This document shows, in pieces, positions 19,310 through 29,308 of a stretch of DNA of 64,000 nt. Position 1 is the first letter of the stretch; each line of letters starts with the position of its first letter. This stretch comes from Petroclostridium xylanilyticum. GTDB lineage: Bacteria; Bacillota; Clostridia; SK-Y3. The position numbers and the translations under genes were made by a program. The notes under the pieces were generated by a model. It was not told the origin of the DNA. It did no database searches and saw nothing but the letters and a program-made list of their open reading frames with translations. The stretch is taken from NCBI RefSeq assembly GCF_002252565.1, contig NZ_NPML01000029.1:124001-188000 (forward strand), written 5' to 3'.

Positions 19310-19905
19310 ATGTATGCATGGATTAAAAGAGTGCTGTGCCTGGTTGTGATTGCAGGGCTTTTGACAGGATGTAATGTACAAAACCGGACCTGAACTATGA
19401 TAATCCGAAGGTAAGAGAAGAGATTAAAAAGATTGCAAAATTCTGGCTGAATAAAGGAGTTGACGGCTTCAGGCTAGATGCTGCCCTGCATATTTACGGT
19501 GCCTTTGAAAATCCGTTGGGGACAAATCTGGGAGAGAAAAACCAGCAGTGGTGGAAGGAGTTTGGGGCTGCGGTTGAAGAAGTTAATCCCAATGCATACC
19601 TTGTAGGTGAAGTATGGGAAAAATCATCTGTTATTGCACCATTTTACAAGGGCCTGGATACTTTGTTTAACTTTGATGTGGGTGAAGGCATCATAAGAAT
19701 TGTAAATCAAGGGACAGATATTACAGTGAGCAGCAATGGATTTGCTTCAAGGCTCGAAGAGGTATACAAGATTTTTGCGAAGGTTGAACCGAATTTCCTG
19801 GATGCTCCGTTTTTGACCAACCATGACCAGAATCGAGTTATGGATAGATTGAGTAGGGACATAAACAAGGCAAAACTGGCAGTGTCAAAAAATTTATCAA
19901 AATAG
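19310..19905 (+). pseudogene. Extracellular alpha-amylase remnant (lipoprotein signal plus half a GH13 domain)
   Basis: Behind AGGAGG an ATG opens a lipoprotein signal peptide (VLCLVVIAGLLTGC) that runs into a TGA at 19391. In another frame from about 19384 the sequence continues as the middle of a GH13 alpha-amylase: [30 protein letters not shown] with the nucleophile Asp, LVGEVWE with the acid Glu, and FLTNHDQNR with the third Asp. It stops early after [13 protein letters not shown], where the barrel and C-domain should continue. So the first half of the barrel was deleted with a frameshift, and the 3' part was lost. A 22-codon ORF of unknown meaning (19222-19290) lies just upstream. Confidence 0.8.
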
Positions 19906-19951
19906 TAACGAATAATAACAAAGATAAATGAAAAGATAGGGAGAAGAAGTA

Positions 19952-22423
19952 ATGAACAGCGAAGTTATTATGGATAGAGGCAGAGCTATTGAAAATGATT
20001 ATATCTATTTAGGGAATGTAGCAGAGTACGTGCAAAATGAAAATCTTTTTCGATTTCGTTGTGGAAAAACAGAAGTTTTGATAAAAGTATTAGCTGAAGA
20101 TATCATTAGAATTTTAATGAAACCAAATGAAGTTCCTTCGCTGGATACAACACAGGGAGTTATTTTTAAGGATAACAAAGAAGTTGAAATTAACGCAACT
20201 GAATTTGAGGATAAAGTAATCATCAATACTAATAAGCTGAAAATGCAGGTGAATAAAATTCCTTTTGGAGTGGAGATTTACGACTATGAAGGTGACCTCA
20301 TTTATAAAAGTTATGACAAATGTTTTTTAGGATGGAAAGGAAAAAATATTGCCTGCTTTAGCGAGATTAGAGAAGAAGAACGTTTCTATGGATTTGGTGA
20401 AAAGGCCGGTACATTAGATAAAAGAGGAGAAAGTTTAAGCATGTGGAATACCGACATTTTTGATCCGCATAATCCACATACAAAGGAACTATATGTATCC
20501 ATACCATTCTTTATTGGATTGGCAAAGGGAAAAAGCTATGGTATTTTCCTGGATAATCCTTCAAGGACCCACTTTAATATGGGGGAAGGCCAGGATAAAT
20601 ATTATAGTTTTGAAGCAGAAGCAGGGAAATTAGATTATTATTTTATCTATGGACCGGAAATGAAACGAGTAGTTTCACGCTATACTGATATTACAGGAAA
20701 AATGCCTTTGCCGCCAAAATGGGCATTAGGATATCATCAGTCAAAATATAGCTATAGTACGGAAGAGGAAGTGAAAGAGTTAGCAAATAATTTTAGAAAA
20801 AAAGAGATACCATGTGATGTTATTCATTTAGATATTCACTATATGGATGAATACAGGGTTTTTACATGGAATTTGCACCGTTTTCCCGATCCTGAAAAAA
20901 TGATTCAAGATTTAAAAGAAATGGGCTTTCATATTGTAAATATTGTGAATCCAGGAGTAAAAAAAGACCCAGAGTACAAATATTATGTGGAAGGTATGCT
21001 GAATAATTATTTCTGTAAAAAGATTGATGGAAGTGCTTATATAGGAAGGGTTTGGCCGGGAGAAAGTGCGTTTCCTGATTTTACAAAACAAGAAACCCGA
21101 AAATGGTGGGGGAAAAACCACAAAGCATTTACCGATATAGGCATAGAAGGAATATGGAATGACATGAATGAACCAGCTGTTTTCAGAGATGAACAAAATG
21201 GTGGGCTGGAAGATAAAACAATGGATTTGGATGTAATTCATGATAATGATGGGAAACCTGCTACCCATAGAGAGCTTCATAATCTTTATGGGATGCTTGT
21301 GAGCAGATCTACTTACGAAGGATTAAAAGGACTGCTTAAGGGAAAAAGACCGTTTGTTTTAACCCGTGCAGGATATTCTGGTATACAGAGGTACGCAGCC
21401 GTATGGACAGGGGATAATAGAAGCTTTTGGGAGCATCTTTCAATGACTATGCCAATGGTAATGAATATGGGGCTTTCAGGGATACCATTTGCAGGCCCTG
21501 ATGCAGGCGGTTTTATGGGAAACAGCAATGGCGAACTGCTGACCAGATGGATACAGTTGGGCGTATTTACACCTTTTTTCAGAAATCATAATTCTATTAA
21601 TCAACTATCTCAGGAACCATGGGCTTTTGGAGAAAAATATGAAAAAATTATTAAAGAATATATCAGATTAAGATATAAATTAATGCCACACCTGTACAGT
21701 ATTTTTTATGAGGCCTCTATAACAGGTATTCCGGTGATGAGACCATTGGTATTAGAGTATCAGGATGACCCGGAGGTATATAATCTGAATGATGAATTTC
21801 TGGTTGGTGACTCTATTTTAGTAGCACCGATATGTAAACCGGATACAAAATTTAGAGTGGTATATCTACCAAAAGGAATCTGGTATGATTATTGGACAAA
21901 AGAAAAATATGTCGGCGGAAAATATATTATGATATATGCACCACTAGATAGATTGCCGATTTTTATTAAACGTGGAGCAATTATTCCTATGGCACCAGCT
22001 TTGAATTACATGGGAGAAAAAGAAATAAAAGAATTAACTTTTGAGATTTATGCAGATACTGAAAGTAGATATACTTTATACGAAGATGATGGAGAAACCT
22101 TTGAATATGAAGAAGGGAAATATTCACTAACCTACTTTGAATGTAAAAACAATGAAAAGCAAATTATTTTTAAAATTTCTTCCCAAAAGACGGATTTTGA
22201 TACGGGCCGAGAAAGATATATATTAAAATTCAATGATATGGAGAAAAAACCTGAAGAAGTAAAGTGCAATGAGAAAATGCTAGAGGAAGTAGAAGAAAAT
22301 CAGATGCTAAATGGTAAGAACTATTGGTATTTTAATGGCAAAGAAAGGGTGCTTTATGTAATCATTAAAGATAGCAAGCCAGAAGCAGATACTATTATAG
22401 TTAATGATACCTGTGCCTATTGA
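19952..22423 (+). CDS. GH31 alpha-glucosidase
   Basis: The 823-residue enzyme has the GH31 N-terminal beta-sandwich (FYGFGEKAGTLDKRG), the barrel with the nucleophile Asp404 in GIWNDMNEP and the acid/base Asp488 in WTGDNRS, and C-terminal beta domains from about residue 600. It removes terminal alpha-glucose units from maltodextrins or isomaltose-type ends. There is no signal peptide, so it is intracellular. It lies 47 bases behind the amylase remnant and is the last gene before a 380-base gap. GGGAGAAG is the ribosome site. Substrate preference (alpha-1,4 or alpha-1,6) is not readable. Confidence 0.9.
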   Translation: MNSEVIMDRGRAIENDYIYLGNVAEYVQNENLFRFRCGKTEVLIKVLAEDIIRILMKPNEVPSLDTTQGVIFKDNKEVEINATEFEDKVIINTNKLKMQVNKIPFGVEIYDYEGDLIYKSYDKCFLGWKGKNIACFSEIREEERFYGFGEKAGTLDKRGESLSMWNTDIFDPHNPHTKELYVSIPFFIGLAKGKSYGIFLDNPSRTHFNMGEGQDKYYSFEAEAGKLDYYFIYGPEMKRVVSRYTDITGKMPLPPKWALGYHQSKYSYSTEEEVKELANNFRKKEIPCDVIHLDIHYMDEYRVFTWNLHRFPDPEKMIQDLKEMGFHIVNIVNPGVKKDPEYKYYVEGMLNNYFCKKIDGSAYIGRVWPGESAFPDFTKQETRKWWGKNHKAFTDIGIEGIWNDMNEPAVFRDEQNGGLEDKTMDLDVIHDNDGKPATHRELHNLYGMLVSRSTYEGLKGLLKGKRPFVLTRAGYSGIQRYAAVWTGDNRSFWEHLSMTMPMVMNMGLSGIPFAGPDAGGFMGNSNGELLTRWIQLGVFTPFFRNHNSINQLSQEPWAFGEKYEKIIKEYIRLRYKLMPHLYSIFYEASITGIPVMRPLVLEYQDDPEVYNLNDEFLVGDSILVAPICKPDTKFRVVYLPKGIWYDYWTKEKYVGGKYIMIYAPLDRLPIFIKRGAIIPMAPALNYMGEKEIKELTFEIYADTESRYTLYEDDGETFEYEEGKYSLTYFECKNNEKQIIFKISSQKTDFDTGRERYILKFNDMEKKPEEVKCNEKMLEEVEENQMLNGKNYWYFNGKERVLYVIIKDSKPEADTIIVNDTCAY

Positions 22424-22803
22424 ATGATAATTAATGGTAAATAACTTCAGTATAGGGGTAAAAAAGGCGATAAATGCCGCAAAAGTTTCAAGAGAATCTA
22501 CCATAGTATAATTTTTTACATATTTGCGCATTCGTTTGCATAAATTTCAAAACTAATTTTATCAAGATTATAGTTTAGTATAAATAAATTAAAAGAAAAA
22601 ATTTTAGTGCTTGCTAAAAAGTATGAAAATGCTGAAGTAACAGTTTTTTTGCCATTAGGATTTAGATTAAAGCTCCTTTATTTTAGAATATTTCCAAACA
22701 TTGAAGTGTTTTTTGGAGAAATATAATGAAACTTGTCTCCAAAATTCAATTATATAGGAAACTAAGGTTTCCATAAAATTATATTAAAAAGGAGGAACAA
22801 TGT
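22424..22803 (+). other. Intergenic region before the amylopullulanase gene
   Basis: It holds a -10 box with a LacI-type operator (separate entry) and, at about 22587-22725, a 40-codon stretch without a start codon (KKYENAEVTVFLPLGFRLKL...) that looks coding but that I cannot assign. The ribosome site GGAGG is at 22791-22795. Confidence 0.4.
22507..22539 (+). promoter_or_regulatory. Amylopullulanase promoter -10 box and MalR-type operator
   Basis: TATAAT at 22507-22512 is followed 12 bases later by TGCGCATTCGTTTGC (22525-22539), which matches the reverse complement of the malE operators (TGCGCAATCGCTTGC) at 13 of 15 positions. The layout copies the malE promoter. No clear -35 box is present. 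Confidence 0.6.
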
Positions 22804-25800
22804 ATGGTCATCAAGAACAAAAAAGTAATTTCGTGGCTGCTGATGTTGGCAGTGGTATTTAGTATGTTTAGTGGAATGCTGCAAAATACAGCAGTTTATG
22901 CCCAAGACACACAATTAAAAGTTGTCCTTGTTGGAAATTTGCAGGATGAACTGGGTCATTCAAGTGAGTGGGACCCTGCTGCAGAGACAACCGCAATGAC
23001 GAATTTAGGCAATGGATTTTACAGTTTTACAGGTACATTGCCGGCAGGTAATTATGAATATAAGATTGCACTGGGCAGTTGGGCAGAAAATTACGGTGCA
23101 GGAGGGGTGCGTGACGGCGCTAATATAGGATTGGCACTAGAAGCAGAAACAGAAGTTACCTTCTATTACAACCATAATACTCATAAGATTGCAGATTCCA
23201 CCTGGTATACTCCCATAGAAACCTCTAGACTTCCGCGGGTGGTAGGAAATTTACAACAAGTAATCGGTGATGTGAGCAATTGGGCACCGGACAAAGCCAA
23301 TGCAATAATGTATGATGATAACTTTGATGGAGTATATTCTGTTACAGTTTCAATACCCAAGGGGAATTATGAATATAAAATCACTTTAGGCTCAACTTGG
23401 GAAGAAAATTATGGTCTAAACGGACAAAGAGACGGAGCGAATATACCTTTAAATGTAAAATACGATACCGAAATTACATTCTTTTATAATAGTGAAACTC
23501 ATGAAATTTATACCGATTATAATCCGATTGGTACAGATGGTTTGGTAGATAAATCCGCTTTATACCATAATTCAAGGGATTCATTGTATCGCAGCCCTTT
23601 TGGTGCCATCACGGCAGGTACAGAAGTTGCATTAAGATTACGTACAAAATATGGTGATTTAAGCAGGGCGAAATTATATGTAACAAACAATACGACAGGA
23701 AGCTTAAAAACCTATACAATGCAAAAGGCAGGATATACTGAGGATGGAAAGTATGATATCTGGGAAGCAAAATTTATACCCGAAACAAAGGGAGTTTACG
23801 GATACAAATTTGTTGCAGGTGACGGTCCTGCAAGTGCAGAGTATGGTGATGATGACGGATTAAACGGGACAGGTACATCTTTTGATGAGGGGGCAAAGGA
23901 ATTCCAGTTAACTGTCTATGACCCGAATTATAAAACACCGGATTGGATGAAGGCAGCAATTGTTTATCAAATTTTCCCGGATAGATTTTTTAACGGGAAT
24001 TTGAATAACGATAATGCAAAACAATATGCTCGAGGATATGAACCAATTGAACACAAACAATGGAACGAAATTCCCGATAATCCGCGTAAAAATGATCAAC
24101 CCGGATATGATGGAGATGGTATTTGGAGTAACGATTTTTTTGGTGGAGATATTGAAGGTATCAGACAAAAATTAGATTATTTGCAAGAAATGGGAGTGAA
24201 TACAATCTATTTAAATCCCATTGCAAAAGCTGCCTCCAATCATAAATATGATGCAACCGATTATAAAGAATTAGATCCCATGTTCGGCACACTGGAAGAA
24301 TTCCAGGCATTTACACAGGAATTGAAAGAACGGGGTATGCACCTCATTATTGATGGAGTATTCAACCATGTTGGCGATGATTCGGTTTATTTTGACCGAT
24401 ACGGTAAATATCCAACAGTGGGGGCCTACGAGTATTGGTCAAGAGTATATGATAAAATGAATGCCCATTCAAGCCTTACCGAGGAACAAGCCAAGGCACA
24501 GGTAGAGCAAGAACTGATTGCTGAAGGTCAGAAATTTAGTGCAGAAGGTTGGCATAATTGGTTTAATATCGAAAACAATAAAGTGCCATCCCAGGAATAT
24601 TATAAGTATCAGGCGTGGTGGGGATTTGACAGCTTACCGGAATTCAAATCATTAATGCCGGAGGAGAAAATCGGCTGGCAGGAAGCAAAAGTAAACTATG
24701 CAAGTGAATTAAACAATAAAGCACTGGCAGATTATATTATGTATGCTGATGATTCTGTATCAAAGACCTGGCTCAAGAGAGGAGCCTCTGGTTGGAGATT
24801 GGATGTTGCAAATGAAGTAGATACGGAATTTTGGAGAGAATTTAGAAAAGAACTCAAAGATTCAGGTTTTGTAAGTGAAATAGGTACTGACCCGGTAATT
24901 TTAGGAGAAATCTGGGATGATGCGTCCAAATATTTTCTGGGAGACCAGTATGACTCGGTCATGAACTATCGCTTTAGAGGTGCTGTATTAAATTTCTTAA
25001 AAAATGGAAATGCAGAACAATATATGAATGAACTGGAGGCAATAAGAGAAGATTATCCGCAAGAGGCGTTTTATGCATTGATGAATTTAGTTGGTTCTCA
25101 CGATACTGAAAGAGCTTTATTCATATTGGGGGGAGATGCACCGGCAGAAACTGCTAATTCGCCGTCTGAAATGGCAATTCAGAGATTAAAGTTGGCTGCT
25201 GTTTTCCAGATGGGTTACCCGGGTGCACCTACGATTTATTATGGCGATGAGGCAGGTTTAACCGGTTCAAAAGACCCTGACTGCCGCAGACCGTATCCAT
25301 GGGGAAGTGAAAATGCAGACTTGTTGGCACACTATAAAAAAGTGGGGAAAATCAGAGAAAATAATAAAGTACTACAATCGGGTGATGTAATACCTGTTTA
25401 TGCAAAAGGTAATGTAATGGCAATTGCAAGGAAATTGGGCGATAGTGCAGCGATTGTTGTTGTCAACCGTGGAGATACAGATGAAAACATTGATGCAAAC
25501 GTTGCAGGATACTTAAGAGATGGTGTAACATTTATTGATGTATTAAGCGGTGAACCAACAGAATATACTTCTTCGGATGGAGTAGTAAATATTACTGTAC
25601 CTAAAATGTCAGGTAGGATTTTAATTACGAAAGAGGGGCAGGACCTTACACCTCCTGAAAAGATAACCGGTTTAACAGTAAAAAATGTTGGAGATAAAAC
25701 AGTATCCATTGAGTGGAATGCAGTACCAGGTACTAAATACAATATATACAGGACGACTTTTAGCGGTGGAGATTATGTATTGTTGAATGACCACCCAATT

Positions 25801-28800
25801 ACTGCAGCAACTTATACCGATACTACTGCCAATAATGCAACTATTTATTATTATGCAGTAGCAGCAGTAGACGATGCCGGCAATGAATCTGAAAAAGTAG
25901 AAACAGGCCAAGTTATTCCCTATAAAGAGATTGGATGGGTTGGAAATCTTGATGTTGATAATTTAATTCCGGATGAAACAGTTATAGGAGCAGTTTATCA
26001 ATTGGATGATGTGACTGCTGAAATCTGGGTTGAAGGTATAACGGACGGAACGGGTGCAGGAGAAGGCATTATTGCCCGATTATGTGTAAAACATGAAAAT
26101 GATGCTGATTGGACATGGTATGAAGCAGAATATAAAGGTGACCGCGGCAACAATGATGTATATGGTGCAAGCTTTATTCCAATGCTGACGGGAGTATTTA
26201 CATATAAGATAGAATTTTCCAGTGACCTGGGAACTAACTGGCGTAGTACTGAAGAAAAGCAGATTTCAGTGAAACCGTCCAGTGACCTAATACCACCTCC
26301 ACCGGCCGTTTTAGCACAACCGGAACAGGAATCGTCTAGAGTGACGTTAAACTGGACTGTAGCAGATGATGTTTATACCGTTCAGGATGCTGTATATCAT
26401 GTTGATGTAGAGGATGTATATGGTTTCGAAATTTATAGAGATGGAAAGTTACTTGATAGAATATGGGATTCGGAAGTAAGGACATATACAGACTACGATG
26501 TTGAAAATGGTACAACTTACACGTATACGGTTGTAAGCTTTGATGACTCCTTTAACAGGGCAGAAGGAAATACGGTGACGGTAACACCGGATTTAGTAAT
26601 GATTGATGTAACGTTTAAATTACATGCACCGGATTATACGCCTTTGGGAGATACTATTACCATACCGGGGAGTTTTCCGGATACACAATGGAATACCAAT
26701 TCTCATGAAATGACCCGCGGTGGTGCTGTAACGCCTGATTACACCTTTACCATAAAGCTAAAAGCCGGTACAGAGGTATATTATAAATATGTGCGCAACA
26801 ATTCATGGGATAGAGAAGGATTGGCTTTGCATAGAGGAGAAACAGAAGATGTCAGCTATTATGGTTATGGAGCACCGGGTACAGATCTTCATATAATTGT
26901 TCAGAACCAGGGCGGAAATAAAATGGTTGTTGAAGATGAAGTTGTCCGTTGGATTGATATGCCGGTAGTAATTTATAACAATCCTGACGGGACGATAGTT
27001 AATACAGATACAATCATGTTGAGAGGCAGTGTTATCAAGGATCCTGTATTGATTATTAACGGTGAGCAAGTAACCAATATTGAATATAATGCAAACAATA
27101 AACAATACGAGTTTAGTCATGAAGTAAAATTGAACTATGGTAAAAATACAATCAACATACATGTTGAGCCGAATGAACAGAGCAAATCAAACATCTTTAA
27201 GGGTGATAGTGGAGCGATTGGAAAAGCTACAAAAGACTATACAATTGTTGTGACCACAACCGCAGGTAAATTACCATCTAGTTCCGGTGGTAGTTCATCA
27301 AGTGGTTCATCAGGAAATATTTTTAGCAATGCTCCAGATGATAATGATGTAAACCAAATGATAGATAATTTGGATGACACATTAAATTCCGATGATGCAT
27401 CAGATATATTGGATCAAATCGGAGATAAGGATATTTCTTCAGAAATGGCTGAAAAAGCATTGACTAAGGTTCTTGAAAAATTAGAAGATGTAAATGATAA
27501 GGCAGCTCAAGCTATTGCAAAAGTTCTTAACAAAGTTGGACAGATAGATAGTGTAAAAGCAGAGACAAAAGATGGTAAGAAAGTAGTAAAAGTAGAAGAA
27601 AAAGACCTGGAAACAGCATTGGAAAAATTTGAAAAAGCAATTAATAATGTAATAGAAAATATAAAGGCAAAAGGTAATGAGAACGCAGTTGCAAAAGTAA
27701 AAGAAAATGCTGCTGTCACTATTTCAGTAAAGGATGCTGTTTCAAACGAAGCTTTAGAAGTATTTGTATCAGCAGAATTTATAAAGAAGCTTCGAGGAAA
27801 AGGCATTGGTATTCAGGTTGCAGCAAGTGATGGAGTAGTGAAACTTCCTGCAGCAGCCATTAGTGCAGAATTTATGAATGGCGCGAAAGAAGTTAGAATT
27901 AAAAAAGAATTGGTTAAACCTGAAGCTGCAAAAGAAATTAAAGACAATGCAACAGCAAAAGATAGCGCATTGAAGCCTATAGGAGCAGTATATAACTTTG
28001 AAGTATCTGTAATAGACAGCAAAGGAATGGACAAAAAAGTTGACAGGTTCAATGCTAAGGCAAAAGTAGAAATCAAAATGGACAGTAACGATTTGGCTTC
28101 CATCAAAGATAAGAGAAAAGCTGGCGCTTACTATGTAGCAGAAGATGGTAGCATAGAATTCAAAGGCGGTAAGTTCAGCGATACGGGAGTTGAATTTGAG
28201 ACCGACCATTTTAGCAGTTATGTAGTAATGGAATACAATAAAACATTCCAGGATATTCAAGCACACTGGGCCAAAGATTACATCGAAGTATTGGCAGCAA
28301 GACATATAACTAAAGGAATAGATGGAATCAACTTTAATCCTTCAGGAAAAGTAACCAGAGCCCAATTTGCAACTTTCCTGGGAAGAGCCTTAGGCCTTGA
28401 AGAGGCAGCCTACAATAACACATTCTCTGATGTATCAAGAGATGCATACTATACAGGCTATGTGCTTACTATGAAAAAAGCCGGATTAATCAACGGTTAT
28501 GAAGATGGAACATTCAGACCGGATGCTGAGATAACAAGAGAGCAAATGGTTACAATGATTATGAGAGCTTATGCATATGTAACCGGAGAAGACTTAACTT
28601 CTGTAAAAGGTTACAGTAGTGCAACTTTTGCAGATATAAATGAAGTATCCGGCTATGCAGTAAATAGCTTGAAAGCAGCTAAAGCACTAGGGTTGGCAAA
28701 TGGGGTTGGAGGAAATAAATTCAATCCGTCAGGGTCAGCTGAGCGTGCAGCAGTTGCTAAAATGATTATAGAATTGCTGGAGAAAACAAACCGATTTTAA
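22804..28800 (+). CDS. Cell-surface amylopullulanase with S-layer anchor
   Basis: The 1998-residue secreted protein has a signal peptide (1-34, ending AVYA) and two related starch-binding X25-type modules (about 37-125 and 140-230), each with GNYEYKI and ENYG. An N-domain (245-375) and the GH13 catalytic domain (379-~940) follow, with Asp667 (GWRLDVAN), Glu702 (LGEIWDD) and Asp767 (GSHDTERA). Then come a fibronectin III-like module (~948-1040), further beta modules including a second FnIII-like and a CBM20-like module (~1262-1370), a Ser/Gly linker (~1492-1505), a helical Lys/Glu/Asp-rich region (~1515-1640), an unknown domain and three SLH repeats (~1814-1998). It should hydrolyse alpha-1,4 and alpha-1,6 bonds of starch and pullulan at the cell surface. 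A related signature in the neopullulanase suggests the catalytic domains share ancestry. Confidence 0.9.
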   Translation: MVIKNKKVISWLLMLAVVFSMFSGMLQNTAVYAQDTQLKVVLVGNLQDELGHSSEWDPAAETTAMTNLGNGFYSFTGTLPAGNYEYKIALGSWAENYGAGGVRDGANIGLALEAETEVTFYYNHNTHKIADSTWYTPIETSRLPRVVGNLQQVIGDVSNWAPDKANAIMYDDNFDGVYSVTVSIPKGNYEYKITLGSTWEENYGLNGQRDGANIPLNVKYDTEITFFYNSETHEIYTDYNPIGTDGLVDKSALYHNSRDSLYRSPFGAITAGTEVALRLRTKYGDLSRAKLYVTNNTTGSLKTYTMQKAGYTEDGKYDIWEAKFIPETKGVYGYKFVAGDGPASAEYGDDDGLNGTGTSFDEGAKEFQLTVYDPNYKTPDWMKAAIVYQIFPDRFFNGNLNNDNAKQYARGYEPIEHKQWNEIPDNPRKNDQPGYDGDGIWSNDFFGGDIEGIRQKLDYLQEMGVNTIYLNPIAKAASNHKYDATDYKELDPMFGTLEEFQAFTQELKERGMHLIIDGVFNHVGDDSVYFDRYGKYPTVGAYEYWSRVYDKMNAHSSLTEEQAKAQVEQELIAEGQKFSAEGWHNWFNIENNKVPSQEYYKYQAWWGFDSLPEFKSLMPEEKIGWQEAKVNYASELNNKALADYIMYADDSVSKTWLKRGASGWRLDVANEVDTEFWREFRKELKDSGFVSEIGTDPVILGEIWDDASKYFLGDQYDSVMNYRFRGAVLNFLKNGNAEQYMNELEAIREDYPQEAFYALMNLVGSHDTERALFILGGDAPAETANSPSEMAIQRLKLAAVFQMGYPGAPTIYYGDEAGLTGSKDPDCRRPYPWGSENADLLAHYKKVGKIRENNKVLQSGDVIPVYAKGNVMAIARKLGDSAAIVVVNRGDTDENIDANVAGYLRDGVTFIDVLSGEPTEYTSSDGVVNITVPKMSGRILITKEGQDLTPPEKITGLTVKNVGDKTVSIEWNAVPGTKYNIYRTTFSGGDYVLLNDHPITAATYTDTTANNATIYYYAVAAVDDAGNESEKVETGQVIPYKEIGWVGNLDVDNLIPDETVIGAVYQLDDVTAEIWVEGITDGTGAGEGIIARLCVKHENDADWTWYEAEYKGDRGNNDVYGASFIPMLTGVFTYKIEFSSDLGTNWRSTEEKQISVKPSSDLIPPPPAVLAQPEQESSRVTLNWTVADDVYTVQDAVYHVDVEDVYGFEIYRDGKLLDRIWDSEVRTYTDYDVENGTTYTYTVVSFDDSFNRAEGNTVTVTPDLVMIDVTFKLHAPDYTPLGDTITIPGSFPDTQWNTNSHEMTRGGAVTPDYTFTIKLKAGTEVYYKYVRNNSWDREGLALHRGETEDVSYYGYGAPGTDLHIIVQNQGGNKMVVEDEVVRWIDMPVVIYNNPDGTIVNTDTIMLRGSVIKDPVLIINGEQVTNIEYNANNKQYEFSHEVKLNYGKNTINIHVEPNEQSKSNIFKGDSGAIGKATKDYTIVVTTTAGKLPSSSGGSSSSGSSGNIFSNAPDDNDVNQMIDNLDDTLNSDDASDILDQIGDKDISSEMAEKALTKVLEKLEDVNDKAAQAIAKVLNKVGQIDSVKAETKDGKKVVKVEEKDLETALEKFEKAINNVIENIKAKGNENAVAKVKENAAVTISVKDAVSNEALEVFVSAEFIKKLRGKGIGIQVAASDGVVKLPAAAISAEFMNGAKEVRIKKELVKPEAAKEIKDNATAKDSALKPIGAVYNFEVSVIDSKGMDKKVDRFNAKAKVEIKMDSNDLASIKDKRKAGAYYVAEDGSIEFKGGKFSDTGVEFETDHFSSYVVMEYNKTFQDIQAHWAKDYIEVLAARHITKGIDGINFNPSGKVTRAQFATFLGRALGLEEAAYNNTFSDVSRDAYYTGYVLTMKKAGLINGYEDGTFRPDAEITREQMVTMIMRAYAYVTGEDLTSVKGYSSATFADINEVSGYAVNSLKAAKALGLANGVGGNKFNPSGSAERAAVAKMIIELLEKTNRF

Positions 28801-28827
28801 ATATTAGAGGAACTGTAAAGTTGCTAA

Positions 28828-28860
28828 AGGCTGGCAAAGAGCATACATCTTTACCAGCCT
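28828..28860 (+). terminator. Terminator of the amylopullulanase gene
   Basis: AGGCTGGCAAAGA pairs with TCTTTACCAGCCT (13 positions, one mismatch) with a 7-base loop, followed by CATTTTTATG. It lies 28 bases after the stop codon. Confidence 0.8.
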
Positions 28861-28996
28861 CATTTTTATGTTAAGTAAATTATGAATTGCTGAAGCCAAC
28901 CTAATACACGCCCATTAGATATCGGGGCATGATTATCAAGAGATAAACATGTTAAAATCACAAACCATATATCAAGATTATCTCATTCTCATTTTT

Positions 28997-29144
28997 TATA
29001 TAAATAACACTAAGTATGTTACATTATTGTTATTTTGTTCACGGTTCACAGTTCTCAGTTCACAGAAATTAGCCAAGAAAATCCTGTGAACCGTGAATTG
29101 TGAACTAAAATAGACAATGTAAAGTACTTAGTAATACTTATATA
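28997..29144. repeat. Long palindromic element with a GTTCAC/GTGAAC element nested in its loop
   Basis: The left arm TATATAAATAACACTAAGTA... (about 40 bp) is matched by an inverted right arm ending ACTTAGTAATACTTATATA. Between the arms, 29037-29105 is copy 3 of the GTTCAC/GTGAAC element. The outer arms are related to the palindrome at 39257-39328 (TATATAAATAACACTAA shared exactly). Confidence 0.7.
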
Positions 29145-29182
29145 GTTTATGATGAAGAAAAAGCGAAAGAGATTAATTAAAT

Positions 29183-29234
29183 AAGAAAACAATTGTTAAC
29201 CAAAATTAAAATTTGGTTGACAATTGTTTTCTTA
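29183..29234 (+). promoter_or_regulatory. BirA-type operator palindrome for the biotin operon
   Basis: TTGTTAAC and GTTGACAA face each other across a 15-base spacer inside a near-perfect ~50-bp palindrome (AAGAAAACAATTGTTAACC... and its complement). This fits the known Firmicutes BirA operator pattern (TTGTTAAC-N14/15-GTTAACAA) and lies 75 bases before bioD. Biotinyl-AMP-bound BirA would repress here. A related palindrome lies behind the operon at 34506-34552. Confidence 0.72.
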
Positions 29235-29308
29235 TCATGTAATCTATATCTATAAAAGAAATGATATGCAATACATATCAATTAAAGAAAATTTGGAGGT
29301 GTAAATAA

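Larger units (their letters stand above)
28861..29308. other. Intergenic region between the amylopullulanase and bio genes
   Basis: It contains a nested palindromic element (28997-29144) and the BirA-type operator (29183-29234), listed separately. The rest (28870-28995) shows nothing identifiable. Confidence 0.6.

Noticed and set aside
27769-28305. Long minus-strand frames (up to 178 codons) inside the amylopullulanase gene
   Set aside because: They are shadows of a low-complexity Lys/Glu-rich coding strand; they lack ribosome sites and family resemblance.
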